Part shown: positions 7,887 through 17,501 of the stretch, piece by piece
Layout: every line of letters starts with the position of its first letter
Numbering within the stretch: the stretch's first letter is position 1
Assembly: GCA_017549185.1 (NCBI GenBank)
Contig: JAFYVJ010000049.1
Span: forward strand, 1-58,988
From: Roseburia sp.
GTDB taxonomy: Bacteria; Bacillota; Clostridia; Lachnospirales; Lachnospiraceae
Length of the DNA: 58,988 nucleotides
Direction of reading: 5' to 3'
The notes under the pieces: model-generated
What the model saw: only the letters and a program-made list of their open reading frames with translations
What the model was told of the DNA's origin: nothing
Databases searched by the model: none
Translations under genes and position numbers: made by a program

Positions 7887-10283
7887 ATGAAACAGTATAT
7901 TAATGATAATTGGGGATTTACGGAAGAATTTAATGAAGATTTGATACAGAAAATTGGTGGGTCTTTTCAGATGCAGAAGGTACGTTTGCCGCATACTTGT
8001 AAAGAAACACCATTTCATTATTTTGATGAACATATTTATCAAATGATTTCAGGTTATCAGAGAATCATTTTTGCAGAAGAAAGCTGGCAGGGGAAAGTTG
8101 TATTGCTTACGTTTGATGCGGTAGGGCATGATTGTATCGTTTATTTAAATGGTGAGGAAGTCGGTAGTCATCATTGCGGTTATACAGCATTTACACTCGA
8201 TATTTCAGATAAATTGCATTATGGTGAAGAGAATCTGTTGACCGTACGTGTAAATAGCAGAGAGGATATTAATGTACCACCATTTGGTTTTGTGATAGAT
8301 TACATGACTTATGGTGGAATTTATCGTGATGTTTACCTCGATATAAAAGAACCGGTGTATATGCAAGATTTGTTTTTTCGCAGTCAAATCAGTTCTTTTA
8401 AAAAGCATACCGCCGAGCTGGTTACACAGATTAGTGTGAATAAGGAGAAGCTGGGGCTTTTTGTAAAACAGAGTATTAAGAATAGAAAAAGCGGTGAATG
8501 GGAAGTTTTGGGAGAATGCGGTATTGGCAGTCGGACACTTACATTAAGTTATGTGGTTTCAGAGGTAGAGTTTTGGGACACAGAGCATCCTGTTCTATAC
8601 GATATTAAGACAGAATTGATAAGTGACGGAAATGTAATAGAGACCAATTTCAGTAGATTCGGCTTTAGAAAGGCAGAATTTAAAGAAGATGGTTTTTATT
8701 TGAATGAGAAAAAAGTAAAACTTAGAGGTTTAAATCGTCATCAGAGTTACCCGTATGTAGGATATGCAATGCCGGAATCTATGCAGCGGTTAGATGCGGA
8801 TATTTTGAAAAAAGAACTAGGTTTGAATGCTGTGAGAACATCACATTATCCGCAGTCGCATTACTTTTTAGACCGATGTGACGAACTTGGGTTATTAGTA
8901 TTTACAGAGATACCGGGTTGGCAGCATATAGGTGATGACGAGTGGAAAGACCAGGCAGTAGAAAATGTACGTGATATGGTGCTACAGTATCGGAATCATA
9001 CGTCTATTATTTTATGGGGCGTGCGTATCAATGAGTCTGTAGACGATGACGAATTTTATTTTAGAACGAATGAAGTGGCTCATAAGCTGGATGATTCCAG
9101 ACAGACTGGTGGTGTTCGTTGTATCAAAAAGAGTCATTTATTAGAGGATGTGTATACATATAATGACTTTTTACATGATGGTAAGACTTATGGGTGTGAA
9201 GAAAAGTCTGCGGTGACTTCGGACAAGGAGAAGCCATACTTGATTAGTGAGTATAATGGGCATATGTATCCAACGAAGGCTTTTGACAGTGAAGAGCATC
9301 GTGTAGAACATGCATTACGTCATGTTAGAGTGTTAGATGCAGTAGCTGGAGAAGAGGACATTGCAGGAAGTTTCGGTTGGTGCATGTTTGATTATAATAC
9401 GCACAAGGATTTTGGTAGTGGAGATCGTATCTGTTATCATGGAGTGATGGATATGTTCCGTAATGCAAAGCTTGCAGCGGCAGCATATGCTTGTCAGCAG
9501 GAAAATATTCCGGTATTGGAGCTGAGTTCGACGATGGATATAGGAGAACACCCGGGCTGTAATCGTAAAGAGACGTATATTTTTACAAATGCACCGAAAG
9601 TTCGCGTGTACAAAAATGATTGTCTCATTAAGGAATATTCAAAAGAAGAATCACCATATAAGAATCTTGCTCATGGACCGTTGTTAATAGATGATTATCT
9701 GGGAGATGCGTTAAAACAGGAAGGGTTAAAGCCCAAGCAGGAAGCTTATTTAAAACAGTTGTTTAATGATTATGCGAGATATGGCATGGCTGGTTTGCCA
9801 AAGAAAACATTATTAAAAGCGGCATGGTTGATTTTACGTTATCATATGAGTTTCGCATCGGTAATGCCTTTATATACGAAGTATGTAGGAGATTGGGGCG
9901 GTAGTGCTACTACCTATCGTTTTGAGGCAATAGATACGGATGGTTCAACTATTCATAAAACGATTTGGAAAAAGCCAATGACAGAGGTAGTGTTAAAGGC
10001 AGAGGCTGATCATACGAAGCTTGCGGAGAAGAATAGTTATGATGTGGCATTAATTCGTATTCAGGCAAAGGATGAATGCGGCAACGTGCTTCCGGTATAT
10101 AACGATCCGGTTTCCTTTGAAGTGAAGGGAAGCCTTGCATTGATAGGACCATCTGTAATTTCTCTTCAGGGAGGTATGGGCGGAACATATGTAAAGACTG
10201 TAGGAGAAGCAGGAGAAGGAACATTAATCATTCGCTATGGTGTCGGTCAGGAAATTAGTATTGATTTTGAGATAGAGGCGTAA
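7887..10283 (+). CDS. Glycoside hydrolase family 2 protein (beta-galactosidase-like)
   Basis: A retaining beta-glycosidase with the GH2 order: sugar-binding jelly roll (about 1-150, including GGIYRDVYL), immunoglobulin-like domain, and a TIM barrel beginning near KLRGLNRHQ. The general acid/base is E383 in GVRINES and the nucleophile E455 in SEYNGH. There is no signal peptide, so it acts inside the cell on imported oligosaccharides. The C-terminal 200 residues form further beta domains. A GH36 alpha-galactosidase follows 77 bases later. Beta-galactosidase is most likely, but GH2 specificity (beta-glucuronidase, beta-mannosidase) cannot be settled from sequence alone. Confidence 0.87.
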   Translation: MKQYINDNWGFTEEFNEDLIQKIGGSFQMQKVRLPHTCKETPFHYFDEHIYQMISGYQRIIFAEESWQGKVVLLTFDAVGHDCIVYLNGEEVGSHHCGYTAFTLDISDKLHYGEENLLTVRVNSREDINVPPFGFVIDYMTYGGIYRDVYLDIKEPVYMQDLFFRSQISSFKKHTAELVTQISVNKEKLGLFVKQSIKNRKSGEWEVLGECGIGSRTLTLSYVVSEVEFWDTEHPVLYDIKTELISDGNVIETNFSRFGFRKAEFKEDGFYLNEKKVKLRGLNRHQSYPYVGYAMPESMQRLDADILKKELGLNAVRTSHYPQSHYFLDRCDELGLLVFTEIPGWQHIGDDEWKDQAVENVRDMVLQYRNHTSIILWGVRINESVDDDEFYFRTNEVAHKLDDSRQTGGVRCIKKSHLLEDVYTYNDFLHDGKTYGCEEKSAVTSDKEKPYLISEYNGHMYPTKAFDSEEHRVEHALRHVRVLDAVAGEEDIAGSFGWCMFDYNTHKDFGSGDRICYHGVMDMFRNAKLAAAAYACQQENIPVLELSSTMDIGEHPGCNRKETYIFTNAPKVRVYKNDCLIKEYSKEESPYKNLAHGPLLIDDYLGDALKQEGLKPKQEAYLKQLFNDYARYGMAGLPKKTLLKAAWLILRYHMSFASVMPLYTKYVGDWGGSATTYRFEAIDTDGSTIHKTIWKKPMTEVVLKAEADHTKLAEKNSYDVALIRIQAKDECGNVLPVYNDPVSFEVKGSLALIGPSVISLQGGMGGTYVKTVGEAGEGTLIIRYGVGQEISIDFEIEA

Positions 10284-10359
10284 CAAGAATTAAAAGGTAC
10301 TTCGTATTTTTGTTGCAATGAGAATGGAATATACTGTGCGGGAAAAAGGGGATAAGAAA

Positions 10360-12813
10360 ATGATTTTACAGAATAATCAGATTTTTATATTGCAGACAGT
10401 TCATACGACATATGCTTTTCATGTATTACCATCCGGGCATTTGGAGCATTTATATTATGGAAGAAAAATCAGAGTGAAAGAACCACTTGAGATAGACAGT
10501 ATTGTGGCATTGGTAGAGAAGCATGCTTTTACTCCCGGAAGTTCTAACAGTTATAGTAAAGAGCATATGAATTTTTCATTGGAAGATATGCGGCTTGAAA
10601 TATCAGGATATGGAAAAGGCGATATCAGAGAACCTTTTATCGAAGTGATTCATGCAGATGGAAGCTATACTTGTGACTTTGTATACGACAGTTTTTCTAT
10701 AGAAGTAGGGAAGGATGCATATGAGACATTACCTGGCTCATATGATGAAAAAAATGAAGTAGAGCACTTGTGTATTACTATGAAGGATAGAAATGCAAAG
10801 CTGGCTTTAGAATTGCATTATTATGTATATGAAGACTGTGATGTGATTACTAGAAGTGCACGTTTCTTAAATGATAGCGAGGATCGCGTGAAATTAACAC
10901 GTCTTATGAGTACACAGCTTGATTTTGAGACCGCAGATTATGTGATTTCGACTTTTAATGGAGCATGGGCTAGAGAAATGCGCCGTGTGGATACACCAGT
11001 TTATATTGGGAAACATGTGAACAGTTCTTATGCAGGGATTTCTTCAAATAGAGCGAATCCATTTGTGATGTTAAGTCACGAGCACACAACGGAGGATACA
11101 GGAGATTGTTATGGCTGTAATCTGATTTATAGCGGTAATCATTATGAGGCGGTGGAAGTGAACTGTCATAATAAGACTCGTTTTGTGGCGGGTATCAATC
11201 CGCAGTCTTTTTGTTTTGAAATTGCACCGGGTACTTATTTTGAGGCACCGGAAGCAGTGATGACTTACTCACATGAAGGTTACAATGGGATGAGTCAGCA
11301 TATGCATCAGTTTGTAAACGAGCATATTGTGAGAGGTTATTGGAAAAAGAAAGAACGTCCTCTTTTGTTAAATAGCTGGGAAGCGGCTTATTTTGATATT
11401 AATGAGAGAAAATTGTTAAATCTTGCAAAGGCAGGAAAAGAAGCTGGCATAGAGTTGTTTGTTATGGATGACGGCTGGTTTGGAAATCGTAATAATGATA
11501 CCTGTTCATTGGGTGATTGGTATGTAAATACGAAAAAACTGCCGGGTGGCGTAAAACGTTTATGTGAAAAGGTCAATGCACTTGGACTTGATTTTGGTAT
11601 TTGGGTAGAACCGGAAATGGTAAACGTGGATAGCGACTTGTATCGTGCACATCCAGACTGGGCAATGGACATTCCGGGAAAAGGTCATTCAGAGGGACGT
11701 AATCAGCGTATATTAGATTTTGGAAGAGAAGATGTCCAAAATTATATGATAGATGTTATGAGTGAGTTATTTGGTTCTTGCAATATCGCGTATGTGAAAT
11801 GGGATATGAATCGAATCGTTTCAGATTATTATTCAAAGGAACTTTCACCAGAGCGTCAGGGCGAAGTAGCACACCGATATGTGTTGGGACTTTATCGTGT
11901 TATGAGGATTTTAACGGAGAGATTCCCTAAGATTTTATTTGAAGGATGTTCTTCTGGTGGTAATCGTTTTGATTTGGGGATTTTGTGTTATTTTCCACAG
12001 ATATGGGCAAGTGATGATACGGATGCGATGTGTCGTGCGGAGATTCAGACCGGATATAGTTATGGTTATCCAATGTCTACGGTGACAGCTCATGTGTCTG
12101 CTTGTCCGAATCATCAGACCTTGCGTAATACACCGATTGAGACCAGATTCAATGTGGCTGCATTTGGAGTATTAGGATATGAATGCAATTTTGGTGAAAT
12201 GAGCAAAGAAGATATGGAGGCAATCAAAGCTCAGATTGTTTTATATAAAAAATGGAGAGGCGTATTGCAGTACGGAAACTTTTACCGTGGCAGAACGATG
12301 TGTGATGCACTAAAAGTAAGTGGTAGTCGTGGAAGTGCGAGCGTGCTGACTAGCGGAGCAGGCAATCTGACAGAGTGGACATGTGTATCTGAGGATCGGA
12401 AGCAGGCAGTAGGGCTTCTGATGCAGAAACTGGTTGCACCAAATACACAGTTTGATTATTATAAGGCAAAAGGTTTAGATGAAGAAGTAGAGTATCGTTT
12501 TACCAACCGTTCTTTAAAATACAATATCAAGGAATTCGGAAGCCTTGTGAATATGGTGGCTCCGGTACATATCAAGCAGGATTCGGTTGCACATAATCTG
12601 ATTTCAAAATTCGTAAAGTTAGATGGTGAAAAAGAAGATTGTACAGCATATGGTGACGCGTTGATGTATGGTGGTGTGCATTTGAAACAGGCTTTTGCAG
12701 GTACCGGTTACAATAATGAGATTAGACCATTCCAGGATTTTGCATCGAGGATTTATTTTATGGAAGAGAATGTACTAGGTACAAACGATACACACAAAAA
12801 ATCAGGAGTATAA
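10360..12813 (+). CDS. Alpha-galactosidase, glycoside hydrolase family 36
   Basis: Hydrolyses alpha-1,6-galactosides such as melibiose and raffinose. The N-terminal beta-supersandwich is followed by a TIM barrel with FVMDDGWFG, the nucleophile D482 in VKWDMNR, CSSGGNRFD, and the acid/base D552 in ASDDTD; the 70-residue spacing is that of characterised GH36 enzymes. The 817-residue length suits the tetrameric bacterial group. ATG 10360 was preferred to 10318 because it has AAAGGGG 8 bases upstream and starts at the conserved region. No signal peptide. With the GH2 gene upstream it forms a small galactoside-use pair; no transporter is adjacent. Confidence 0.92.
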   Translation: MILQNNQIFILQTVHTTYAFHVLPSGHLEHLYYGRKIRVKEPLEIDSIVALVEKHAFTPGSSNSYSKEHMNFSLEDMRLEISGYGKGDIREPFIEVIHADGSYTCDFVYDSFSIEVGKDAYETLPGSYDEKNEVEHLCITMKDRNAKLALELHYYVYEDCDVITRSARFLNDSEDRVKLTRLMSTQLDFETADYVISTFNGAWAREMRRVDTPVYIGKHVNSSYAGISSNRANPFVMLSHEHTTEDTGDCYGCNLIYSGNHYEAVEVNCHNKTRFVAGINPQSFCFEIAPGTYFEAPEAVMTYSHEGYNGMSQHMHQFVNEHIVRGYWKKKERPLLLNSWEAAYFDINERKLLNLAKAGKEAGIELFVMDDGWFGNRNNDTCSLGDWYVNTKKLPGGVKRLCEKVNALGLDFGIWVEPEMVNVDSDLYRAHPDWAMDIPGKGHSEGRNQRILDFGREDVQNYMIDVMSELFGSCNIAYVKWDMNRIVSDYYSKELSPERQGEVAHRYVLGLYRVMRILTERFPKILFEGCSSGGNRFDLGILCYFPQIWASDDTDAMCRAEIQTGYSYGYPMSTVTAHVSACPNHQTLRNTPIETRFNVAAFGVLGYECNFGEMSKEDMEAIKAQIVLYKKWRGVLQYGNFYRGRTMCDALKVSGSRGSASVLTSGAGNLTEWTCVSEDRKQAVGLLMQKLVAPNTQFDYYKAKGLDEEVEYRFTNRSLKYNIKEFGSLVNMVAPVHIKQDSVAHNLISKFVKLDGEKEDCTAYGDALMYGGVHLKQAFAGTGYNNEIRPFQDFASRIYFMEENVLGTNDTHKKSGV

Positions 12814-12842
12814 TGTTGCTAATGCGACGCTTTTGTGGCACG

Positions 12843-12862
12843 AGAATGTGTAAGCACATTCT
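12843..12862 (+). other. Small perfect hairpin after the alpha-galactosidase gene
   Basis: AGAATGTG, 4-base loop, CACATTCT. No U-run follows, so it is a poor intrinsic terminator. It may stabilise the 3' end of the GH36 message. Confidence 0.4.
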
Positions 12863-12906
12863 TGAGGTTGAAAGAATAGTAATAGATTAAGGAAAGAGGA
12901 TTTTAT

Positions 12907-13944
12907 ATGATTAGATTTAACAGTGACTATACAGAAGGATGTCATCCGGTGATTTTAGAACGTTTGGCAGAGACAAATATGGAACAGACACCGGGATATG
13001 GTGTGGACGAGCATTGTAAACATGCGGCTGAGTTAATTAAGGCTGCTTGTGACGCACCTGAAGCGGATGTTCACTTTTTAGTGGGGGGTACACAGACGAA
13101 TGTGACAGTGATTTCTTCCGCACTTAAGCACTATCAGGGCGTGATTACTGCGAATACTGGACATATTAATGTGCACGAAACAGGGGCATTAGAAGCTTGT
13201 GGTCATAAATGTTTGGTGATTGATACACCGGATGGAAAACTGACAGCAGAGATGATTGATCGTTATACCAAGGCACATTTTGCAGATGATAGTTTTGAAC
13301 ATATTGTACAGCCTAAGATGGTATACATATCTAACCCGACAGAGGTAGGAACGATTTATAAAAAGGCAGAGTTACAGGCGATTTCTAACGCTTGTAAAGA
13401 GAATAATCTGTATCTTTTTATGGATGGTGCAAGACTCGGATATGGCTTGGCTTCTAGGGAAAATGATTTGACACTTGCAGATATTGCAGAACTGACAGAT
13501 GTGTTTTATATTGGCGGAACAAAAGTAGGTGCGTTGTTTGGAGAAGCTGTGGTAATCACCAACGATGAATTAAAAACAGACTTCCGTTATAATATCAAAC
13601 AGCGGGGAGGTATGCTTGCAAAGGGACGTTTGCTAGGTATTCAGTTTGAGGTTTTGTTTGAAGAAGATCGTTATATGGAAATTTCCCGTCATGCAGCCCG
13701 CTTGGCAGAGAAGTTAAAGGATGAATTAGCAGCAGTAGGTGTATCATTCATGGTAGATTCACCTTCCAATCAGCAGTTTCCTATTTTACCGGATTCGGTA
13801 TTGGATGAATTACGTAAAAAATATTCTTTTGAGTTCAACGGAAAGACAGATGATACCCATAGTGCAGTACGTTTTTGTACGTGCTGGGCGACGAAGGAAG
13901 AAAATGTAGACGCATTATTAGCAGATATTAAGGGTTTGCTGTAA
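12907..13944 (+). CDS. ltaE: Low-specificity threonine aldolase (PLP, beta-eliminating lyase fold)
   Basis: Cleaves L-threonine or allo-threonine to glycine and acetaldehyde. This fold-type I PLP enzyme shows FNSDYTEGCHP at the N-terminus, PGYGVDEH, HFLVGGTQTN, HINVHETGALE, the cofactor Asp and Arg in MDGARLGYGL, and the Schiff-base Lys in YIGGTKVGAL. Its 345 residues are typical. RBS AAAGAGGA is 6-7 bases upstream. It is followed by asparaginase, so the pair may serve amino-acid use. A related serine or aromatic lyase is less likely. Confidence 0.88.
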   Translation: MIRFNSDYTEGCHPVILERLAETNMEQTPGYGVDEHCKHAAELIKAACDAPEADVHFLVGGTQTNVTVISSALKHYQGVITANTGHINVHETGALEACGHKCLVIDTPDGKLTAEMIDRYTKAHFADDSFEHIVQPKMVYISNPTEVGTIYKKAELQAISNACKENNLYLFMDGARLGYGLASRENDLTLADIAELTDVFYIGGTKVGALFGEAVVITNDELKTDFRYNIKQRGGMLAKGRLLGIQFEVLFEEDRYMEISRHAARLAEKLKDELAAVGVSFMVDSPSNQQFPILPDSVLDELRKKYSFEFNGKTDDTHSAVRFCTCWATKEENVDALLADIKGLL

Positions 13945-14032
13945 GATACATGTATATAATGACAGCTTGTAGCACGATAAAAGTTTAGAAAAATGTGTGC
14001 TATATTGAAATAGGCAGAAAGAGAGAAAAATA

Positions 14033-15058
14033 ATGTCAGAGAAAAAGAGAGTTCTTCTGATTGCAACCGGTGGAACGATTGCTTCAAAGCGTTCTCACAG
14101 TGGATTGAAACCACAGATTACGCCGGAAGAACTGATAAGTTTTATTCCGCAGGTGAAGGATTTTTGCGAGATAGAGACGTTGCAGTTATTGAATTTAGAT
14201 AGTACCAATGTAGAACCGGCACATTGGAAGCTGATGGCACAGACGATTCGTAAATTTTACGATGCATTTGATGGATTTGTCATTGCACATGGTACAGACA
14301 CGATGGCATATACGGCAGCGGCACTGTCTTATCTGATTCAGAATTCAAAAAAACCGATTGTCATTACCGGTTCACAGAAACCGATAGATTTGGAGATTAC
14401 AGATGCCAAAACAAATCTTTTAGATAGTTTTGTCTACGCCAGTGACGATGCTTCACAGGGTGTTCAGATTGTGTTTGATGGGAAGGTGATTGCAGGTACC
14501 AGAGCAAAAAAGGTGCGTTCAAAAAGTTACAATGCATTTTCTAGTATCGATTATCCATTTTTAGCGGTGATTCAGGAAATGAATATCATGCGTTATATTC
14601 CGATGCTTCCGTATGAAGAAGACGTGAAGTTTTATGAGGATATGAACGATAATGTATATTTGATGAAAATGATACCAGGAATCAAGGCGAAAGTATTGGA
14701 AAGTATTTTTGAAGAGTATGACAGTATCGTAGTAGAAAGCTTTGGCGTAGGCGGTATTCCAAAGTCTATTTCAGATGATTTCTTCCGGTTGTGTCAGAAA
14801 CATCCGGAAAAGCTGATTGTGATGGCAACACAGGTAGCACATGAAGGAAGTGATATGACAGTCTATGAGGTGGGGCGTGATATCAAGGCAGAATGCCGTA
14901 TTTTAGAGTCCTATGATATGACATTGGAATCGGTTATTGCTAAAATTATGTGGATTCTTGGCAATCGCGATTGCTTAGAAGGTGATGTGGAGGATCTTTT
15001 CTATAAGGGAATCAATTATGATTTGATTTTTGGGAAGAATCGGAAGTGTGGTTCGTGA
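14033..15058 (+). CDS. ansA: Type I L-asparaginase
   Basis: Hydrolyses asparagine to aspartate and ammonia. Two active-site threonine motifs are present: LLIATGGTIASK near the N-terminus and AHGTDTMAYTAAAL at about residue 85. TGSQKPIDLEITDA and GVGGIP are also conserved. There is no signal peptide, so this is the cytoplasmic type I form of 341 residues. The aspartate produced could feed oxaloacetate and fumarate pools used by the cluster at 42.7-55.5 kb, although the genes are unlinked. Confidence 0.9.
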   Translation: MSEKKRVLLIATGGTIASKRSHSGLKPQITPEELISFIPQVKDFCEIETLQLLNLDSTNVEPAHWKLMAQTIRKFYDAFDGFVIAHGTDTMAYTAAALSYLIQNSKKPIVITGSQKPIDLEITDAKTNLLDSFVYASDDASQGVQIVFDGKVIAGTRAKKVRSKSYNAFSSIDYPFLAVIQEMNIMRYIPMLPYEEDVKFYEDMNDNVYLMKMIPGIKAKVLESIFEEYDSIVVESFGVGGIPKSISDDFFRLCQKHPEKLIVMATQVAHEGSDMTVYEVGRDIKAECRILESYDMTLESVIAKIMWILGNRDCLEGDVEDLFYKGINYDLIFGKNRKCGS

Positions 15059-15068
15059 GAGCAAGTCA

Positions 15069-15182
15069 GATTAAACTTTCGTTTAGCGACATAATTAGAG
15101 TTCGCACCAACCACAGGATTATCTCGTTTATAATCTTGCGATTGGTGCGTATTCTAAGACCTTGTCAGACGAAAGTTTATTG
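15069..15182. repeat. Dispersed palindromic repeat, family 2, full copy
   Basis: A nested palindrome with outer arms TAAACTTTCGT (15072-15082) and ACGAAAGTTTA (15169-15179), and inner arms CGCACCAA (15103-15110) and TTGGTGCG (15142-15149). The centre contains CAGGATTATCTCGTT, shared in inverted orientation with the copy at 205-277. It lies directly after the asparaginase stop and could fold in the message. Confidence 0.65.
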
Positions 15183-15232
15183 GATCAAATGGTTGATTTG
15201 GCAAGAACTCTTTGGTTTTTATGTGATTTTAA

Positions 15233-15421
15233 TTATTCCATCTCGATAATAGTAACATCCGTAGAAGCTTCGATAAACATCTCAGTAGAGAAGTTTCCGG
15301 AATTTTCAATCACCATATCTTCAGAAAAGTTATCAGATTGTTCCGTATTAGCAGAACTGCCGCATGCACAAGGGCTGGTAAGTAAAAGAGCAAGAGCAGT
15401 TACATAATAGATTCGTTTCAT
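15233..15421 (-). CDS. Small predicted lipoprotein
   Basis: 62 residues. The N-terminus is a signal peptide (MKRIYYVTALALLL) followed by a Cys-containing TSPCACGSS segment that resembles a lipobox, then a short acidic, Ser/Thr-rich tail without recognisable domains. The start has a good AGGAG about 11 bases upstream. It lies after the ABC exporter operon, separated by a hairpin. Function unknown; it may be a small surface-exposed lipoprotein. Confidence 0.6.
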   Translation of the reverse strand: MKRIYYVTALALLLTSPCACGSSANTEQSDNFSEDMVIENSGNFSTEMFIEASTDVTIIEME

Positions 15422-15445
15422 TTTTATATATCTCCTGTAAATGTT

Positions 15446-15486
15446 TTAAAGGTTGTCCTGCTTTTAAAAACAGAACAACCTTTTAT
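15446..15486 (-). terminator. Hairpin between the ABC operon and the lipoprotein gene
   Basis: AAAGGTTGT (15448-15456) pairs with ACAACCTTT (15475-15483), with a short CTG/CAG extension inside. It lies 9 bases after the stop of the 668-residue ABC protein. The U-run is weak on both strands, so termination may be partial and let some transcripts continue into the lipoprotein gene. Confidence 0.55.
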
Positions 15487-15494
15487 AGTATACA

Positions 15495-17501
15495 CTAAGC
15501 TTCTACAAGTTGCAAATCGTATAATTTTTTATACAGTCCATTTTGCTTTAATAATTCCTGATGTGAACCTGATTCTCTGATTTTACCATGGTGCATAACG
15601 ATGATTTTATCGGCATGCTGGATGGTGGAGAGACGGTGGGCTACCATGATAGTGGTTCTGCCATCCATGAGTTTTTCCAAAGCATTGGTAATTAAAGATT
15701 CTGTTTCTGTATCAATATTAGCAGTAGCTTCGTCCAATACCAGAATGGATGGGTTATAAGCTAGCGTTCTGGCAAAGGAAAGTAACTGTCTTTGACCAGC
15801 CGATAACGTACTTCCACGCTCGGTAACGGGAGAATCATAGCCTTCTGGCATCTTTTGGATAAATGGGTCTGCATTTACGATAGTAGCAGCCCGTTTGATT
15901 TCTTCTAAACGGATGTTCTCATTGTTGAGAGAAATATTGCTCTTGATGTCACCGGTAAAAATGAATACATCCTGTTGTACCTGACCGATTGCACCACGAA
16001 GCACATCAGTATCAATATCTAAGATGTTTACTCCATCGATTAAAATTTCACCTTTTTGGATATCAAAATAACGTCCAATCAGATTTAAAATTGTTGATTT
16101 CCCAGCACCGGTAGCACCGACGAAAGCAACCTTTTGTCCTGGTTCAATCACAAAGCTGACATCTTTAAGAATGTAGTGCCAGTTCTCGGGATTATCGCCT
16201 TCTTTTTCATAAGCAAACCATACATTTTTGAACTCAATACGTCCCTGGATCGTAACGTCAGTTGGATTAGCAGGACTAACGATTTCAGGCTGTTCGTCTA
16301 ATATCGAGAAAATTTTTTCGGCAGAAGCGAGAGAGGACTGTAGTGTACCAAATTGTTCTGCGAGTTCCTGTATCGGTTCGAAGAAGGAACTGATATAACT
16401 GATGAAAATGAATAATGTACCCAATGATAATGTATCATTTAATACAGAGTGGCTTCCGGTTCCGATTACAATAATCATTGCTACTACAGACAATAAGTAG
16501 ATGGAAGGACGGAAGATAGCAAATGTCATTGTTTCACGCCAGTTTGCACGGAATAATTCGTGTGATTTTGTTTCAAATTCCTGATATTTTTCTTTCTCTC
16601 TTGCAAAAATCTGAATCAGTTTCATGCCAGAAATATGTTCCGACAGGAAGGTATTTAACTCCGTAATCTTATTTCTAGTAATTTGATATGCCTTTCTAGA
16701 CATATAGCGGAAGTAGAAGGTCAATACACCAACTGCGGGCAACAGTAGGAACGAAACGCCTGCCATTCGCTTGTCGATAGAAAGCATTACAATGGCATAA
16801 CCGATGATTTTGACGACGTTTTTAAAAAGACGTACCAAAATCGTGGTAAAAAGTTCGTTGACAGCTTCCGTATCATTAGAGACACGAGTAACTAGTTTAC
16901 CAACCGGAGTATTATTAAAAAAGTTTAAGGACAGGCTATGAATATGTGTGAAAACTTCTTCACGCATTTCATAGATAATATTTTGTCCCATTTTTTGTAA
17001 CATCCAAGTATCTGCGGCATTTAAAATAAAGCCCAGTAACATCATAAAAAGGTAAAGTCCTGCAGCAGCAAGGATACCTCTAAAATCATAATAGCGTAAT
17101 TCTTTTAGCTGGTCGCGTTCGAGTAAAACAGCACCATCAGCTACGTGCTTTTCTAAAAGTGCACTGTCTGCCTCAACTAAGGCGAGAGATTCTTCTAAGG
17201 ATAATGCCTCTGCCATGTAATACTGATTTTCATAAAGCAAAATCTGATAGTAGGTGGTGTCAGAAGCAACTGTTTCTGCATCAAAATCTCTGGTAAGATA
17301 AAAATCATTATAAGAAACGGCACCTTCCGCATTCACGTCACATACCACATACGGAGAGTAGTAGCCATTAATGTAATCGTCGATGGCATCACCGATGATG
17401 ATTGGGCGGTAAAGTTCGACTACAATAATGAAAAGGACTAAGATGGTAGCAGCAGTCATGACCCATTTATGAGGTTTTAAGTATTTTAGTAATCGTTTCA
17501 T
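15495..17501 (-). CDS. ABC exporter half-transporter, catalytic-site subunit (BmrD/YheH-like)
   Basis: A type IV ABC half-transporter: six predicted membrane helices, then a nucleotide-binding domain with Walker A GATGAGKST, a changed signature LSAGQRQ, Walker B ILVLDEATANID with the catalytic Glu, and the switch His in VAHRLS. Between TM1 and TM2 there is an extra hydrophilic block of about 100 residues (roughly 40-140), as in BmrD. It overlaps the partner gene by 4 bases (translational coupling). With the partner it should form a heterodimer that exports drugs or lipids; the substrate is not visible. Confidence 0.88.
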   Translation of the reverse strand: MKRLLKYLKPHKWVMTAATILVLFIIVVELYRPIIIGDAIDDYINGYYSPYVVCDVNAEGAVSYNDFYLTRDFDAETVASDTTYYQILLYENQYYMAEALSLEESLALVEADSALLEKHVADGAVLLERDQLKELRYYDFRGILAAAGLYLFMMLLGFILNAADTWMLQKMGQNIIYEMREEVFTHIHSLSLNFFNNTPVGKLVTRVSNDTEAVNELFTTILVRLFKNVVKIIGYAIVMLSIDKRMAGVSFLLLPAVGVLTFYFRYMSRKAYQITRNKITELNTFLSEHISGMKLIQIFAREKEKYQEFETKSHELFRANWRETMTFAIFRPSIYLLSVVAMIIVIGTGSHSVLNDTLSLGTLFIFISYISSFFEPIQELAEQFGTLQSSLASAEKIFSILDEQPEIVSPANPTDVTIQGRIEFKNVWFAYEKEGDNPENWHYILKDVSFVIEPGQKVAFVGATGAGKSTILNLIGRYFDIQKGEILIDGVNILDIDTDVLRGAIGQVQQDVFIFTGDIKSNISLNNENIRLEEIKRAATIVNADPFIQKMPEGYDSPVTERGSTLSAGQRQLLSFARTLAYNPSILVLDEATANIDTETESLITNALEKLMDGRTTIMVAHRLSTIQHADKIIVMHHGKIRESGSHQELLKQNGLYKKLYDLQLVEA

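Noticed and set aside
15162-15407. Plus-strand open frame of 81 codons
   Set aside because: It runs through the palindromic repeat and antisense to the small lipoprotein gene, which has a better start, ribosome site and signal peptide.
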